A stretch of DNA of 49,279 nt from JBOFMT01 sp051658525. GTDB lineage: Bacteria > Bacillota_I > Bacilli_A > Erysipelotrichales > Erysipelotrichaceae. The position numbers and the translations under genes were made by a program. Positions 32,940-39,554 of the stretch are shown here, one piece after another. Location: assembly GCA_051658525.1 (NCBI GenBank), contig JBOFMT010000062.1, positions 1 to 49,279 of the forward strand. Reading direction: 5' to 3'. Position 1 is the stretch's first letter, and each line of letters begins with the position of its first letter. The notes below the pieces were generated by a model. The model was given only the letters and a program-made list of their open reading frames with translations. It was not told where the DNA came from and did no database searches.

Positions 32940-33664
32940 AATCAAATCGTATTTTTTGGGGTAGTTTCTTTGTCTTAGGAGGAGTTGCCTTATTACTAAG
33001 TAGCTTTGGTTATTTAGGAGAAGTGAATCTATTTAGTTTAATCTTTTCCATCTTTTTAGTTGCTGTATTACTAAAAAGCTTATGGAGACTTAATATTACA
33101 GGTGTTGTATTTACTATAACCAGCTTATTATTGTTGTATCAAGGACCACTAGGCCTACCAGAACTATCTACTTGGAGTATGTTACTTGCAGCAACACTAG
33201 GTAGTATTGGACTTAGTCTTTTGTTTCATCGCAGTATTGCTCGCATCAATGCCAAACGTAAGGTGAAAACCTTCCGCTTTGAACATGATTTTAATGGCTT
33301 CCAGGAAGAAGAAACCATTGAAATTGATGATGCGAACCGTGTAACGTTATCTACGAATTTTGGTTCAAGTATCAAGTATGTAAATTCCACAGCATTTGAA
33401 CAAGCAAATTTAGATTGTTCTTTTGGTAGTATGAAAGTATATTTTGACAATGCTGTTATGTTGAAGGATCAAGCCATTGTTCAAGTGAGTGCTAGCTTTG
33501 GTGGCGTTGAACTCTACTTCCCAAAGGAATGGCATGTGGAAAATAGAATGTCGACAAGTTTTGGTGGTGTGGAGGAACACAAGCGTAGAGGAGTTGACAC
33601 GACCCATACAATCATCTTAACGGGTGATTGCAGTTTTGCAGGGATCGAAATCTATTACGTGTAA
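32936..33664 (+). CDS. LiaF-like membrane protein (cell-wall-stress sensor type)
   Basis: 242 residues. The first ~105 residues hold about four hydrophobic segments (RIFWGSFFVLGGVALLLSSF, LFSLIFSIFLVAVLL, ITGVVFTITSLLLLYQG and MLLAATLGSIGLSLLF). The rest is the repetitive beta domain of the LiaF C-terminus: LSTNFGSSIKYVNS, CSFGSMKVYFDNA, ASFGGVELYFPKEW, TSFGGVEEHKR and CSFAGIEIYYV. LiaF proteins inhibit a membrane-stress two-component system; here the partner appears to be the LytTR regulator instead. It ends at a strong terminator. Confidence 0.85.
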   Translation: MKSNRIFWGSFFVLGGVALLLSSFGYLGEVNLFSLIFSIFLVAVLLKSLWRLNITGVVFTITSLLLLYQGPLGLPELSTWSMLLAATLGSIGLSLLFHRSIARINAKRKVKTFRFEHDFNGFQEEETIEIDDANRVTLSTNFGSSIKYVNSTAFEQANLDCSFGSMKVYFDNAVMLKDQAIVQVSASFGGVELYFPKEWHVENRMSTSFGGVEEHKRRGVDTTHTIILTGDCSFAGIEIYYV

Positions 33665-33715
33665 AATTAGTTTTCTAAAGCAATCCTATTATTTTTATTT
33701 CAAAGAAATTACATC

Positions 33716-33747
33716 AAAAGCAGCTGAACAAAATCAGCTGCTTTTAT
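33716..33747 (+). terminator. Terminator after the LiaF-like gene
   Basis: AAAAGCAGCTGA-acaaaa-TCAGCTGCTTTT, a perfect 12-bp stem. Confidence 0.75.
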
Positions 33748-33891
33748 AGTTAGTAAATGCTTGAATCAGGATGGCGTACTTTTTTAGGTGAGCAAGAAAT
33801 CGGACTATATAAAAATGAATCTATAAATAAACACAAGTCCATAACTGAGAGCCTTTTTTTACTGTATCCACGTTATAGTTTTCATATTAAA

Positions 33892-34098
33892 CTAGTTGCG
33901 TCTCTTTTCCCATTTTCTTTTTATTATAAGAGTTAAGCAAATGAGGAATAGTAATAAAAAAAACCAATAAGCATGTTCAAATAATAAAGCGTTAGTTGAG
34001 ATGACTAAATTCCATCAACAAATAAAAACAGATTGATGTAGTTAAGCATATCAGACTAGTGGACAATAACAATCCTACAAGTAATGAGTCTTATTCAT
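33892..34098 (-). pseudogene. Frameshifted small membrane protein gene
   Basis: An ATG at 34098 has a strong AAGGAG ahead and reads MNKTH. A first frameshift continues as LVGLLLSTSLICLTTSICFY, and a second frameshift gives WNLVISTNALLFEHAYW and FFLLLFLICLTLIIKRKW to a stop at 33892. Together this would be a ~68-residue protein with two membrane helices and a basic tail. Two frameshifts with preserved hydrophobic pattern and ribosome binding site indicate recent decay. It resembles the small membrane partners of the two secreted-protein genes in organisation, not in sequence. Confidence 0.45.
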
Positions 34099-34708
34099 AT
34101 ACGTGCTTCTCCTTTTTTAGTTTTAAGAACTACAAAGTTAATTAAGTGTTTTATTCAAAGTAATACTTAATTACGATGCAAAAATATATATTTAATTCTA
34201 TTATTGTGATTGATACCTCCTAAATGTAAAAATCAATATTACTTTTCTTTTCATCATTTCTTAAGGTTGTTTTAAAAGTGAATACAAAATGCTATGTATT
34301 TTAAGAATATCAAATAGATATATCAATAGCAATTTTTACATACATCTAAGTATTTTAAAAAAAATGTGTAATAAAGTAGATTTTTGGCTGGGTTGAGAGA
34401 AGACGTGTTATTGTGTATCTAACTAAAAATTAGCCCCAAATCTTGGAAGATTGATTTCATTTAGAATCGAAGATTCTTTTTTGATAAAGCCAAATACCTA
34501 GAGAATGAGAAGTTGAAGAAGAACAAGATTCACACTGTTTACTACCATACGTATTAAAATGATGGTTCAATTTAAAAAAAGTAGAAAAAGTACACGATAT
34601 AATTGCCAATAAAATATTTGAAGGTATGTAAATACTATACTATAAAAAAGGTTACTACCTTGTTTGATGCTTAGTAGCAATGAGAAATTTAAAGCAAATA
34701 TACATTCC

Positions 34709-34736
34709 TTGACAATTTGTTGTAATTTGTGATAAT
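34709..34736 (+). promoter_or_regulatory. Probable promoter of the secreted/membrane pair at 35 kb
   Basis: Perfect TTGACA (34709-34714), 16 bp, GATAAT (34731-34736). This would give a leader of about 310 nt. The leader holds a short start-like frame (MKKRTESILGLFLIDY, 34921) and the hairpin at 35006-35040. Confidence 0.45.
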
Positions 34737-35005
34737 TTTGTGAAAAGGGGCTGTTGGGTGTTTGTATATTGTGACTTCATATTTTAATAATGCATTAAAT
34801 GAATCAAATCCTAGTTGATCAAGGGAGCATTTGTTTTAGTGAATCGGATTATAGCCTACAGACGTGTATGTGAATTCAACTTGTTTCGTTTTTGTAAGGA
34901 TTATATAGAATAGAGTAGTATGAAAAAAAGGACAGAATCTATTTTGGGACTATTTTTAATTGATTATTAACAGTTTTTATTTCAAATTGAAAAAGAAAGG
35001 AATAG

Positions 35006-35040
35006 GTATCGATAGTACTAGCATATGTACGTACCGATAC
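35006..35040 (+). other. Leader hairpin just before the secreted-protein start
   Basis: GTATCG...CGATAC with inner GTAC/GTAC pairing. It separates an AAAGGAAT ribosome-binding-like sequence (about 34995) from the start codon region. An 8-codon frame inside it (ATG 35025 to TGA 35048) overlaps the GTG at 35045. Confidence 0.4.
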
Positions 35041-35056
35041 TTTGGTGAACATCATT

Positions 35057-35593
35057 ATGTTAAAGCTGATTACGATTGTTGCACTACTTCTCTACTCAGG
35101 AAATACCGTTTCTGCCAAGAACATCGTGGATGAAGAACAAATGAAGTATTATGAAACTAGTTTAGTATCTGAGGATTTGGATCATTACAATGAAAATAAT
35201 GAAAGAACAAGGACAAAAACCGAATTTATAGGTGAAACTTATATTCAAACAGGGTATAAAAAAATTCCAGGGCAACCAGCAGGTGGATATAAGTTTGAGA
35301 CAGGTGGTTATATTTATTACAAAGATGGTAACGGAAATATTCCAGCTAATTATTCTGTTAGCATTGCAGGTAAGTTATTTGGTTTTAGTGTAGGTTTTGG
35401 CGGTGTATCAACATCAGGGATTTACATTAATTTCCCTAAAAGTACAACGTATCAACATGCATATGTAAACAAAACTTTGCTCGTTCGTGCTTTTGACGTT
35501 TATACGTGTAGTGCAGCTAATACATCACTGTGTACCTACAGCTATTCATTTTCAACCCAACAACTATATTCGTTAGGAACTAGAGTATTATGA
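35057..35593 (+). CDS. Secreted protein of unknown function
   Basis: 178 residues from the ATG at 35057 (TTG and GTG codons just upstream are alternatives; the ribosome binding site is poor in each case). The signal peptide MLKLITIVALLLYSGNTVSA is followed by a mature part rich in Tyr, Gly, Ser and Thr. Beta-type stretches include GETYIQTGYKKIPGQPAGGY, GGYIYYKDGNG, LFGFSVGFGGVSTSGIYINF and a C-terminal VYTCSAANTSLCTYSYSF (C-x7-C). It looks like an extracellular beta-sandwich or bacteriocin-like protein. It overlaps the next gene by 4 bp. No family is recognised. Confidence 0.65.
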   Translation: MLKLITIVALLLYSGNTVSAKNIVDEEQMKYYETSLVSEDLDHYNENNERTRTKTEFIGETYIQTGYKKIPGQPAGGYKFETGGYIYYKDGNGNIPANYSVSIAGKLFGFSVGFGGVSTSGIYINFPKSTTYQHAYVNKTLLVRAFDVYTCSAANTSLCTYSYSFSTQQLYSLGTRVL

Positions 35594-35880
35594 AAAAAAC
35601 AATTATTTATCTATCGATATCATTCATCCTTATCATTATTGTTCTTATATCGTTAAGTACTGGTCCGACGCCTATTATCATATATGACAACAGTGAAGAA
35701 ATAACAGAACTTCCAGTTTCGAAAAACACTATTATTATCAATGTAAATGACAAGGAAAGTAAAGTGTTTGAAACAAGTGGGAACTACCAGTTTAGTATTG
35801 GAGAATACTTGGTCTATACGTGTAAAGATTTAACAAATGAAAAGTATGTATGTTCTAAACAAACCTATATATTTAAATAA
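35590..35880 (+). CDS. Membrane-anchored partner of the secreted protein
   Basis: 96 residues. ATG overlaps the previous stop (ATGA), so translation is coupled. A single N-terminal hydrophobic segment, TIIYLSISFILIIIVLISLS, acts as signal anchor. The outer part ends in VYTCKDLTNEKYVCSKQTYIF, a C-x9-C loop that parallels VYTCSAANTSLC of the partner. The shared VYTC motif suggests the two interact or are derived from one another. Function is unknown. It is AT-rich compared with most of the window. Confidence 0.6.
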   Translation: MKKTIIYLSISFILIIIVLISLSTGPTPIIIYDNSEEITELPVSKNTIIINVNDKESKVFETSGNYQFSIGEYLVYTCKDLTNEKYVCSKQTYIFK

Positions 35881-36313
35881 GGAATAAGTAAGCTTACTAT
35901 TCGTTAGGTCTCAAAATTCTAACGTGGTAGTTGCATGGGATAGTATAAAAAAGAAGTAATAATATGAAGACCATTGGAGCTCTATATCATCGGGGAGTCT
36001 GAATACCATTATTTAGAGCTATTTAACATGAAAATTTTGGAATCAAGCCTAAGCTAGTCTTACTTGGTTCCTTTTTTGAAGTTTCCTCTTTTTTTTAAAT
36101 CGTTCTTTTTCTAACAATTCGAAGCTATGAGGCTTATCGCTAGCAAGAAGGAATCATTTCAAAAAAATAGATCCGATATCAAGAAAGCATGCCGAATCTT
36201 TCACCTAGCCCATCTTGACGCGTTTGGCTATCCAATAAAATAGCTGTTTCAATAAGGAAAAGATGGTTTGTATGGTATCATAAAGCAATTGTTATGAGCA
36301 AAGGAGGAAGCAA
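35881..36313. other. Non-coding stretch
   Basis: 433 bp without a convincing gene. It contains the terminator at 36039-36077 and an AGCTCTA/TAGAGCT inverted repeat with a ~30 nt loop just before it. The remainder looks like decayed sequence that I cannot identify. Confidence 0.55.
36039..36077 (+). terminator. Terminator
   Basis: GGAATCAAG...CTTGGTTCC (one G-U pair) followed by six T. Confidence 0.65.
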
Positions 36314-37063
36314 GTGAAAACAGATTTAGCGAAACAACACCAAGAACAACAACCGTTTGTGGGGGTTGGTGTCGATGGTTGTAAAGGAGGTTGGATTGTT
36401 AGTCGTTTTGATGGTCAACGCTTCTATTTTGAAAAAATAAACACAATAGAGCAGATTGATGCACGATATCCGGATCATGTAGTATGTATTGATATGATTA
36501 TGGGACTTCCAAAGGATGCTACCACATATCGCCCAGAACGCATGGCAAAACAGTTATTGGGAAAACGTAAACGGTGTATGTTCGATGCACCATGTCGTAA
36601 AGCCGTTTATGCTACGAGTAAAGAACAGGCATATGACCTTCAATTAGAGAAGATGCATCAAAAGCTGACTCCTTTTGGCTATCATTTGATTCCGAAAATC
36701 AAGGAACTGGATACTTGGAGAAAAGAACACAGTTTTAAGCCTTGGTATGAAGCACATCCAGAGTTGTGGTTTGTTCAATGTCTCGGGGATGGAATTGCTT
36801 CGAAAAAAAGTGAGGAAGGTTGTAAGCAACGCTATGAATACTTAACGACACTTGGAGAGCTTTCCAGCCTTGCTTCCTTAATCCAGTTTGCGAAAAGGGA
36901 AAACGTGCAGGTGGATGATCTTTTGGATGCGGCCATTCTCGCCTATGCGAGTATCGCAGAGCAACAAGGGAAAACAGTGACACTGCCCAGTCCTATGATC
37001 CAAGATGAGCATCATATTCCCATCGGTTTGTTGATCTTAGCCATCAAAAGAGGTAACACATGA
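36314..37063 (+). CDS. DUF429 family protein (predicted RNase H-like nuclease)
   Basis: 249 residues with a GTG start at 36314 and AAGGAGG 6 nt ahead. DUF429 landmarks are GVGVDGCKGGWIVSRF (first acidic residue of an RNase-H-like site), VVCIDMIMGLPKD (second acidic), AHPELWF and VDDLLDAAILAYAS. The family is predicted to be nuclease-like, with no certain role. It lies 60 nt upstream of a VOC gene on the same strand. Confidence 0.85.
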   Translation: MKTDLAKQHQEQQPFVGVGVDGCKGGWIVSRFDGQRFYFEKINTIEQIDARYPDHVVCIDMIMGLPKDATTYRPERMAKQLLGKRKRCMFDAPCRKAVYATSKEQAYDLQLEKMHQKLTPFGYHLIPKIKELDTWRKEHSFKPWYEAHPELWFVQCLGDGIASKKSEEGCKQRYEYLTTLGELSSLASLIQFAKRENVQVDDLLDAAILAYASIAEQQGKTVTLPSPMIQDEHHIPIGLLILAIKRGNT

Positions 37064-37123
37064 CAATTGTGAAAACATGGAGTATGATAAAAGAAATACG
37101 ACAAACATAAAAGGGAGGGTTTT

Positions 37124-37519
37124 ATGAAGACAGGGATGTTTATCAATTTACCGGTCCAAGAGCTGGACCAAACCATGCGGTTTTTTACAAAACTAGGCTT
37201 CCACTTTAGTCCACAGTTTACCGATGAACATGTGGCATGTATGGTCATTGGAGAAGGGAATTTCATTAATTTCATGAACCATGATTATTTTCATTCGCTC
37301 ACACGGAAACGTGTGGTAAACCCATTAACGAGCATTGCATCGATTCAATCCATTGTAGTGGACAGCAAAGCAAAGGTAGATGAACTCGTAGAACGTGCCG
37401 TTAGCTTGGGCGCTAAATATTATAATCGTAAAAATGAATTGACCCATATGTATGAATGGAGCTTTGAAGATCTCGATGGCCATGTTTGGCAAATTGTCGC
37501 AATCGATATCAATATCTAA
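37124..37519 (+). CDS. VOC (glyoxalase/bleomycin-resistance-type) protein
   Basis: 131 residues. Begins FINLPVQELDQTMRFFTKLGF, the first beta-alpha module of a vicinal-oxygen-chelate fold. The second module contains IVVDSKAKVDELVERAVSLGAKYY and ends in FEDLDGHVWQIVAID, where the Glu/His pattern is typical. It resembles small extradiol-dioxygenase-like or PhnB-like proteins. The substrate is unknown. The ribosome binding site is GGGAGGG. Confidence 0.85.
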   Translation: MKTGMFINLPVQELDQTMRFFTKLGFHFSPQFTDEHVACMVIGEGNFINFMNHDYFHSLTRKRVVNPLTSIASIQSIVVDSKAKVDELVERAVSLGAKYYNRKNELTHMYEWSFEDLDGHVWQIVAIDINI

Positions 37520-37567
37520 AAAAAACGTCTAGGCACTAATTGGTAGTGACCATAGACGTTTTTTTAT
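37520..37567. terminator. Bidirectional terminator between convergent genes
   Basis: AAAACGTCTA...TAGACGTTTT with inner CACTA/TAGTG, A run on the left and T run on the right. Its left arm includes the last codons and stop (37529) of the minus-strand membrane gene. Confidence 0.85.
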
Positions 37568-37921
37568 TATATAATCACACAACTCCCCTAAGAAGAAATA
37601 GAGTAAGATAAGTGGATTGGTTAGTAAAACATAAGTGAGCGACATAATAATGATTGTAGTTGTCACAATCATAGTTAAGATAATGGATGCTGAATGTTTC
37701 CAAGGATTGATGTTTTGGATGACGATTCGGGAAGCATCTTGAATCGCAAGATAGAAACGATCAATATACATATAAGCATCCAGTCGTTGCATTAGGAAGA
37801 GTGACAATAAAGCTAAAATCGACTGGTCTTGATAGGCAACAACCGTAAGGATAATAAAGATCATATTTCGAATAAATGTGATTGCCATACGGCGTAGTAA
37901 AATGCGTTGATTTAGGTTCAT
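37529..37921 (-). CDS. Small membrane protein, unknown function
   Basis: 130 residues from the ATG at 37921, preceded by AAGGAGAGGGATT; the longer frame upstream overlaps the GNAT gene and is rejected. About three to four hydrophobic segments (MAITFIRNMIFIILTVVAY, ILALLSLFLMQRL, SIILTMIVTTTIIIMSLTYVLL and LILLYFFLGELCDY) sit around an amphipathic middle, DAYMYIDRFYLAIQDASR. The end is basic. The last residues are encoded in the terminator. No family is recognised. Confidence 0.65.
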   Translation of the reverse strand: MNLNQRILLRRMAITFIRNMIFIILTVVAYQDQSILALLSLFLMQRLDAYMYIDRFYLAIQDASRIVIQNINPWKHSASIILTMIVTTTIIIMSLTYVLLTNPLILLYFFLGELCDYIIKKRLWSLPISA

Positions 37922-38015
37922 AATCCCTCTCCTTTCTAACAGTGGAATACTATTATGGTAGAAAAAAGGTTTATTGTCAATTCCTTTGGTAAAACATGTG
38001 ATAAAAAAATCAATG

Positions 38016-38522
38016 TTACCACTTACATTGAAAGGCCAGTCTCGTTTCTTGGGTTGCAAGGTGAATAGTTCCAACCTTTTGAAAGCCTTCACGTAGTAAC
38101 ATTCCTTGCATAATACGGTTGTCTTCGTGTGTATCAATGCGGATTTCATGGATTTCTTCTTGGGTGCAAAGTTGCTTGATGTCTACCATAATACGGTGTG
38201 ATATCCCGCTCGCTTTTGCGCGATTGGCAATGACATAGCGATGGATCACTGCATAGGGATCATCACCTTGCCAAGCACCACCGTGAACTACAGCGTAAGT
38301 AGGGTCAATATCAAAACTTAAGAAGAAACTAGCAACAATGTCACCATCCATTTCCACCACGTAACTCGTTTTTGCTTGGATATCACCACGAATAACGTCC
38401 ATATTTGGATATCCGTTTTGCCACTGGTCAACCCTATGTTGATATAGGAACGCTTTGGCTTCCTCAATTAAAGCAACAATAGCTGGAAGATCAGCGAGGG
38501 TACTAGTACGAATGTGCATCAT
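38016..38522 (-). CDS. GNAT-family N-acetyltransferase
   Basis: 168 residues. Start at 38522 or 38519 (two adjacent ATG codons, GGAGG ahead). It begins MHIRTSTLADLPAIVALIEEA, with the acetyl-CoA motif region IHRYVIANRAKASGISHRIMVDIK and EIRIDTHEDNRIMQGMLLREGFQKVGTI, the usual GNAT end. It overlaps the 3' end of the upstream HxlR gene by ~20 bp, so both are one transcript. The substrate is unknown. Confidence 0.85.
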   Translation of the reverse strand: MMHIRTSTLADLPAIVALIEEAKAFLYQHRVDQWQNGYPNMDVIRGDIQAKTSYVVEMDGDIVASFFLSFDIDPTYAVVHGGAWQGDDPYAVIHRYVIANRAKASGISHRIMVDIKQLCTQEEIHEIRIDTHEDNRIMQGMLLREGFQKVGTIHLATQETRLAFQCKW

Positions 38523-38880
38523 CACTATCCTCCTTCGTGCATTGTGGGTGTAATAAGGAAAAGCGCCCATGGTTATGCTGCGCTCCCCAAGTACACATCA
38601 GGTCCAAAAGTGGAAACAAACTCTCACCTTCTGCAGTTAGCGAATATTCGACTTTGGGAGGTACTTGTGCATATACTCTACGAACTAAGAGACCATCGCG
38701 TTCAAGTTCGCGTAACTGGTTGGTTAGGGTGCGCTGTGAAATCGATGGCATATGTTCTTGTAAGCGCGAGAAGCGTTGGGTACCTTCTTCGTATAAATAA
38801 TATAGGATTAAGGGTTTATATTTGCCTCCAATGAGGGAAAGGGTTACTTCAATTTCAGAATTTACTTGTTTTTTTTCCAT
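38503..38880 (-). CDS. HxlR-family winged-helix regulator
   Basis: 125 residues from the ATG at 38880 (MEKKQVNSEIEV). A longer frame from 38910 would start inside a palindrome and has no ribosome binding site. The HxlR signature is clear: LSLIGGKYKPLILYYL, QRFSRLQEHMPSISQRTLTNQL, RELERDGLLVRRVY and VPPKVEYSLTAEG. There is one Cys in the C-terminal tail. HxlR proteins sense electrophiles or redox in several species. It likely controls its own unit with the GNAT gene. Confidence 0.9.
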   Translation of the reverse strand: MEKKQVNSEIEVTLSLIGGKYKPLILYYLYEEGTQRFSRLQEHMPSISQRTLTNQLRELERDGLLVRRVYAQVPPKVEYSLTAEGESLFPLLDLMCTWGAQHNHGRFSLLHPQCTKEDSDDAHSY

Positions 38881-38896
38881 AGGATACTCTTTTCTA

Positions 38897-38914
38897 CCTT
38901 GTGACAACACAAGG
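38897..38914. promoter_or_regulatory. Palindromic operator candidate upstream of hxlR
   Basis: CCTTGTG-acaa-CACAAGG, perfect 7-bp arms. It is located between the extended -10 TGG-TATGAT (38925-38930 on the minus strand) and the start codon, so binding would block transcription. Confidence 0.55.
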
Positions 38915-39026
38915 TTATTACACTATCATACCACAGGTGCTTGAGGGAAGAAAAGCTCACGCTACTTTCAGATATTGTTGGTAATACTGTGTGAAAACAT
39001 CGATATCATCGGATTATTTTAAGATT

Positions 39027-39062
39027 CTGATAGAAAACTAAAGATATCTATCAGAGTTTTCT
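39027..39062. other. Two mutually exclusive stem-loops upstream of the PTS promoter
   Basis: CTGATAG (39027-39033) can pair with CTATCAG (39048-39054), while AGAAAACT (39032-39039) can pair with AGTTTTCT (39055-39062). The arms overlap. It lies upstream of the mapped promoter, so the role is unclear. It could be a terminator for unseen transcripts or a protein site. Confidence 0.35.
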
Positions 39063-39064
39063 TG

Positions 39065-39078
39065 TGGTAGCGGTTGCA
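39065..39078 (+). promoter_or_regulatory. cre-like site upstream of the PTS operon
   Basis: TGGTAGCGGTTGCA matches the cre consensus at 12 of 14 positions. A second 12-of-14 match, TGTAAACGCTTGCT (39153-39166), overlaps the -35 box. Confidence 0.4.
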
Positions 39079-39161
39079 CACAATATCACAAATTATTGGT
39101 TGATATCAATTTAAAAAAACATAAATAGGCGAAAAAAAGTGAAAAAAAGCTTTGTAAACGC

Positions 39162-39190
39162 TTGCTTTCACAAAAAAAGTGGTATATACT
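39162..39190 (+). promoter_or_regulatory. Promoter of the PTS operon
   Basis: TTGCTT (39162-39167), 17 bp, TATACT (39185-39190). The -10 lies within the first GntR-type operator (39180-39191). Confidence 0.7.
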
Positions 39191-39214
39191 AAGTTTATGA
39201 AGTGGTATATACCA
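39180..39214. promoter_or_regulatory. Tandem GntR/HutC-type operators
   Basis: TGGTATATACTA (39180-39191) and the perfect palindrome TGGTATATACCA (39203-39214) are 23 bp apart, about two helical turns on the same face. The pattern resembles the TGGT...ACCA operators of HutC/UTRA regulators. The cognate repressor is probably the GntR/UTRA gene at the end of this operon. Confidence 0.65.
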
Positions 39215-39233
39215 TAGAGATGGAGGTAGGTTT

Positions 39234-39551
39234 ATGAATATTTTGCTTATCTGTTCTGCAGGAATGTCAACAAGTATGTTGGTTACCAAAATGGAAGCTG
39301 CTGCCAAAGCACAAAACATTGAGGCAACGATCTGGGCAGTGGGAGATGCAAGCTCAGCTGAAAACGTAGTGAAGGCTGATGTCATTATGTTAGGACCCCA
39401 AGTTCGATTCTTACAAAATAGAATCAAAACGATGGTGAATAACGAAAAACCTGTTGTCTGCATTGATATGGCTGCTTATGGACAAATGAATGGTGAAAAA
39501 GTCCTAGCAACCGCTTTAGAAATTTATAACGCATCGAAAGGGGAACATTAA
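39234..39551 (+). CDS. PTS lactose/cellobiose-family EIIB component
   Basis: 105 residues, cytosolic. It starts MNILLICSAGMSTSMLVTKM; Cys7 is the phosphorylated residue (C-x-x-G-M-S-T). LGPQVRFLQNRIK is also typical. It takes the phosphate from EIIA and passes it to the sugar. The ATG follows GGAGG. It is the first gene of the operon. Confidence 0.92.
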   Translation: MNILLICSAGMSTSMLVTKMEAAAKAQNIEATIWAVGDASSAENVVKADVIMLGPQVRFLQNRIKTMVNNEKPVVCIDMAAYGQMNGEKVLATALEIYNASKGEH

Positions 39552-39554
39552 CAC

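Larger units (their letters stand above)
33748..35041. other. AT-rich, gene-poor region of 1.3 kb with decayed fragments
   Basis: No intact gene of normal length on either strand. I see a frameshifted small membrane gene on the minus strand (33892-34098). Upstream of it, also on the minus strand, is a signal-peptide-like start (34257 leftward, MMKRKVILIFTF then stop). An 8-bp inverted repeat AATTAAGT/ACTTAATT (34140-34172), a palindrome AATCTTGGAAGATT (34439-34452) and the promoter of the next pair (34709) are also present. Base composition is clearly more AT-rich than the neighbours, as in decayed or horizontally acquired DNA. Confidence 0.6.

Noticed and set aside
34439..34477. Terminator in the gene-poor island (AGAATC-gaa-GATTCT with T run)
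   Set aside because: The stem is short and A/T-rich, no gene ends nearby, and the flanking palindrome AATCTTGGAAGATT cannot fold as RNA. Not strong enough to list.
37922..38149. N-terminal extension of the 37529 membrane protein
   Set aside because: It would overlap the GNAT coding region and lacks a ribosome binding site; the ATG at 37921 has AAGGAGAGGG.
38514..38834. Two overlapping plus-strand frames across the HxlR gene
   Set aside because: They are antisense to a clear HxlR gene and show no ribosome binding site or domain pattern.
39027..39062. BglG-type antiterminator (RAT) site for the PTS operon
   Set aside because: The hairpins lie upstream of the best promoter, there is no T run, and no BglG-type regulator gene is present; control by the GntR/UTRA protein fits better.
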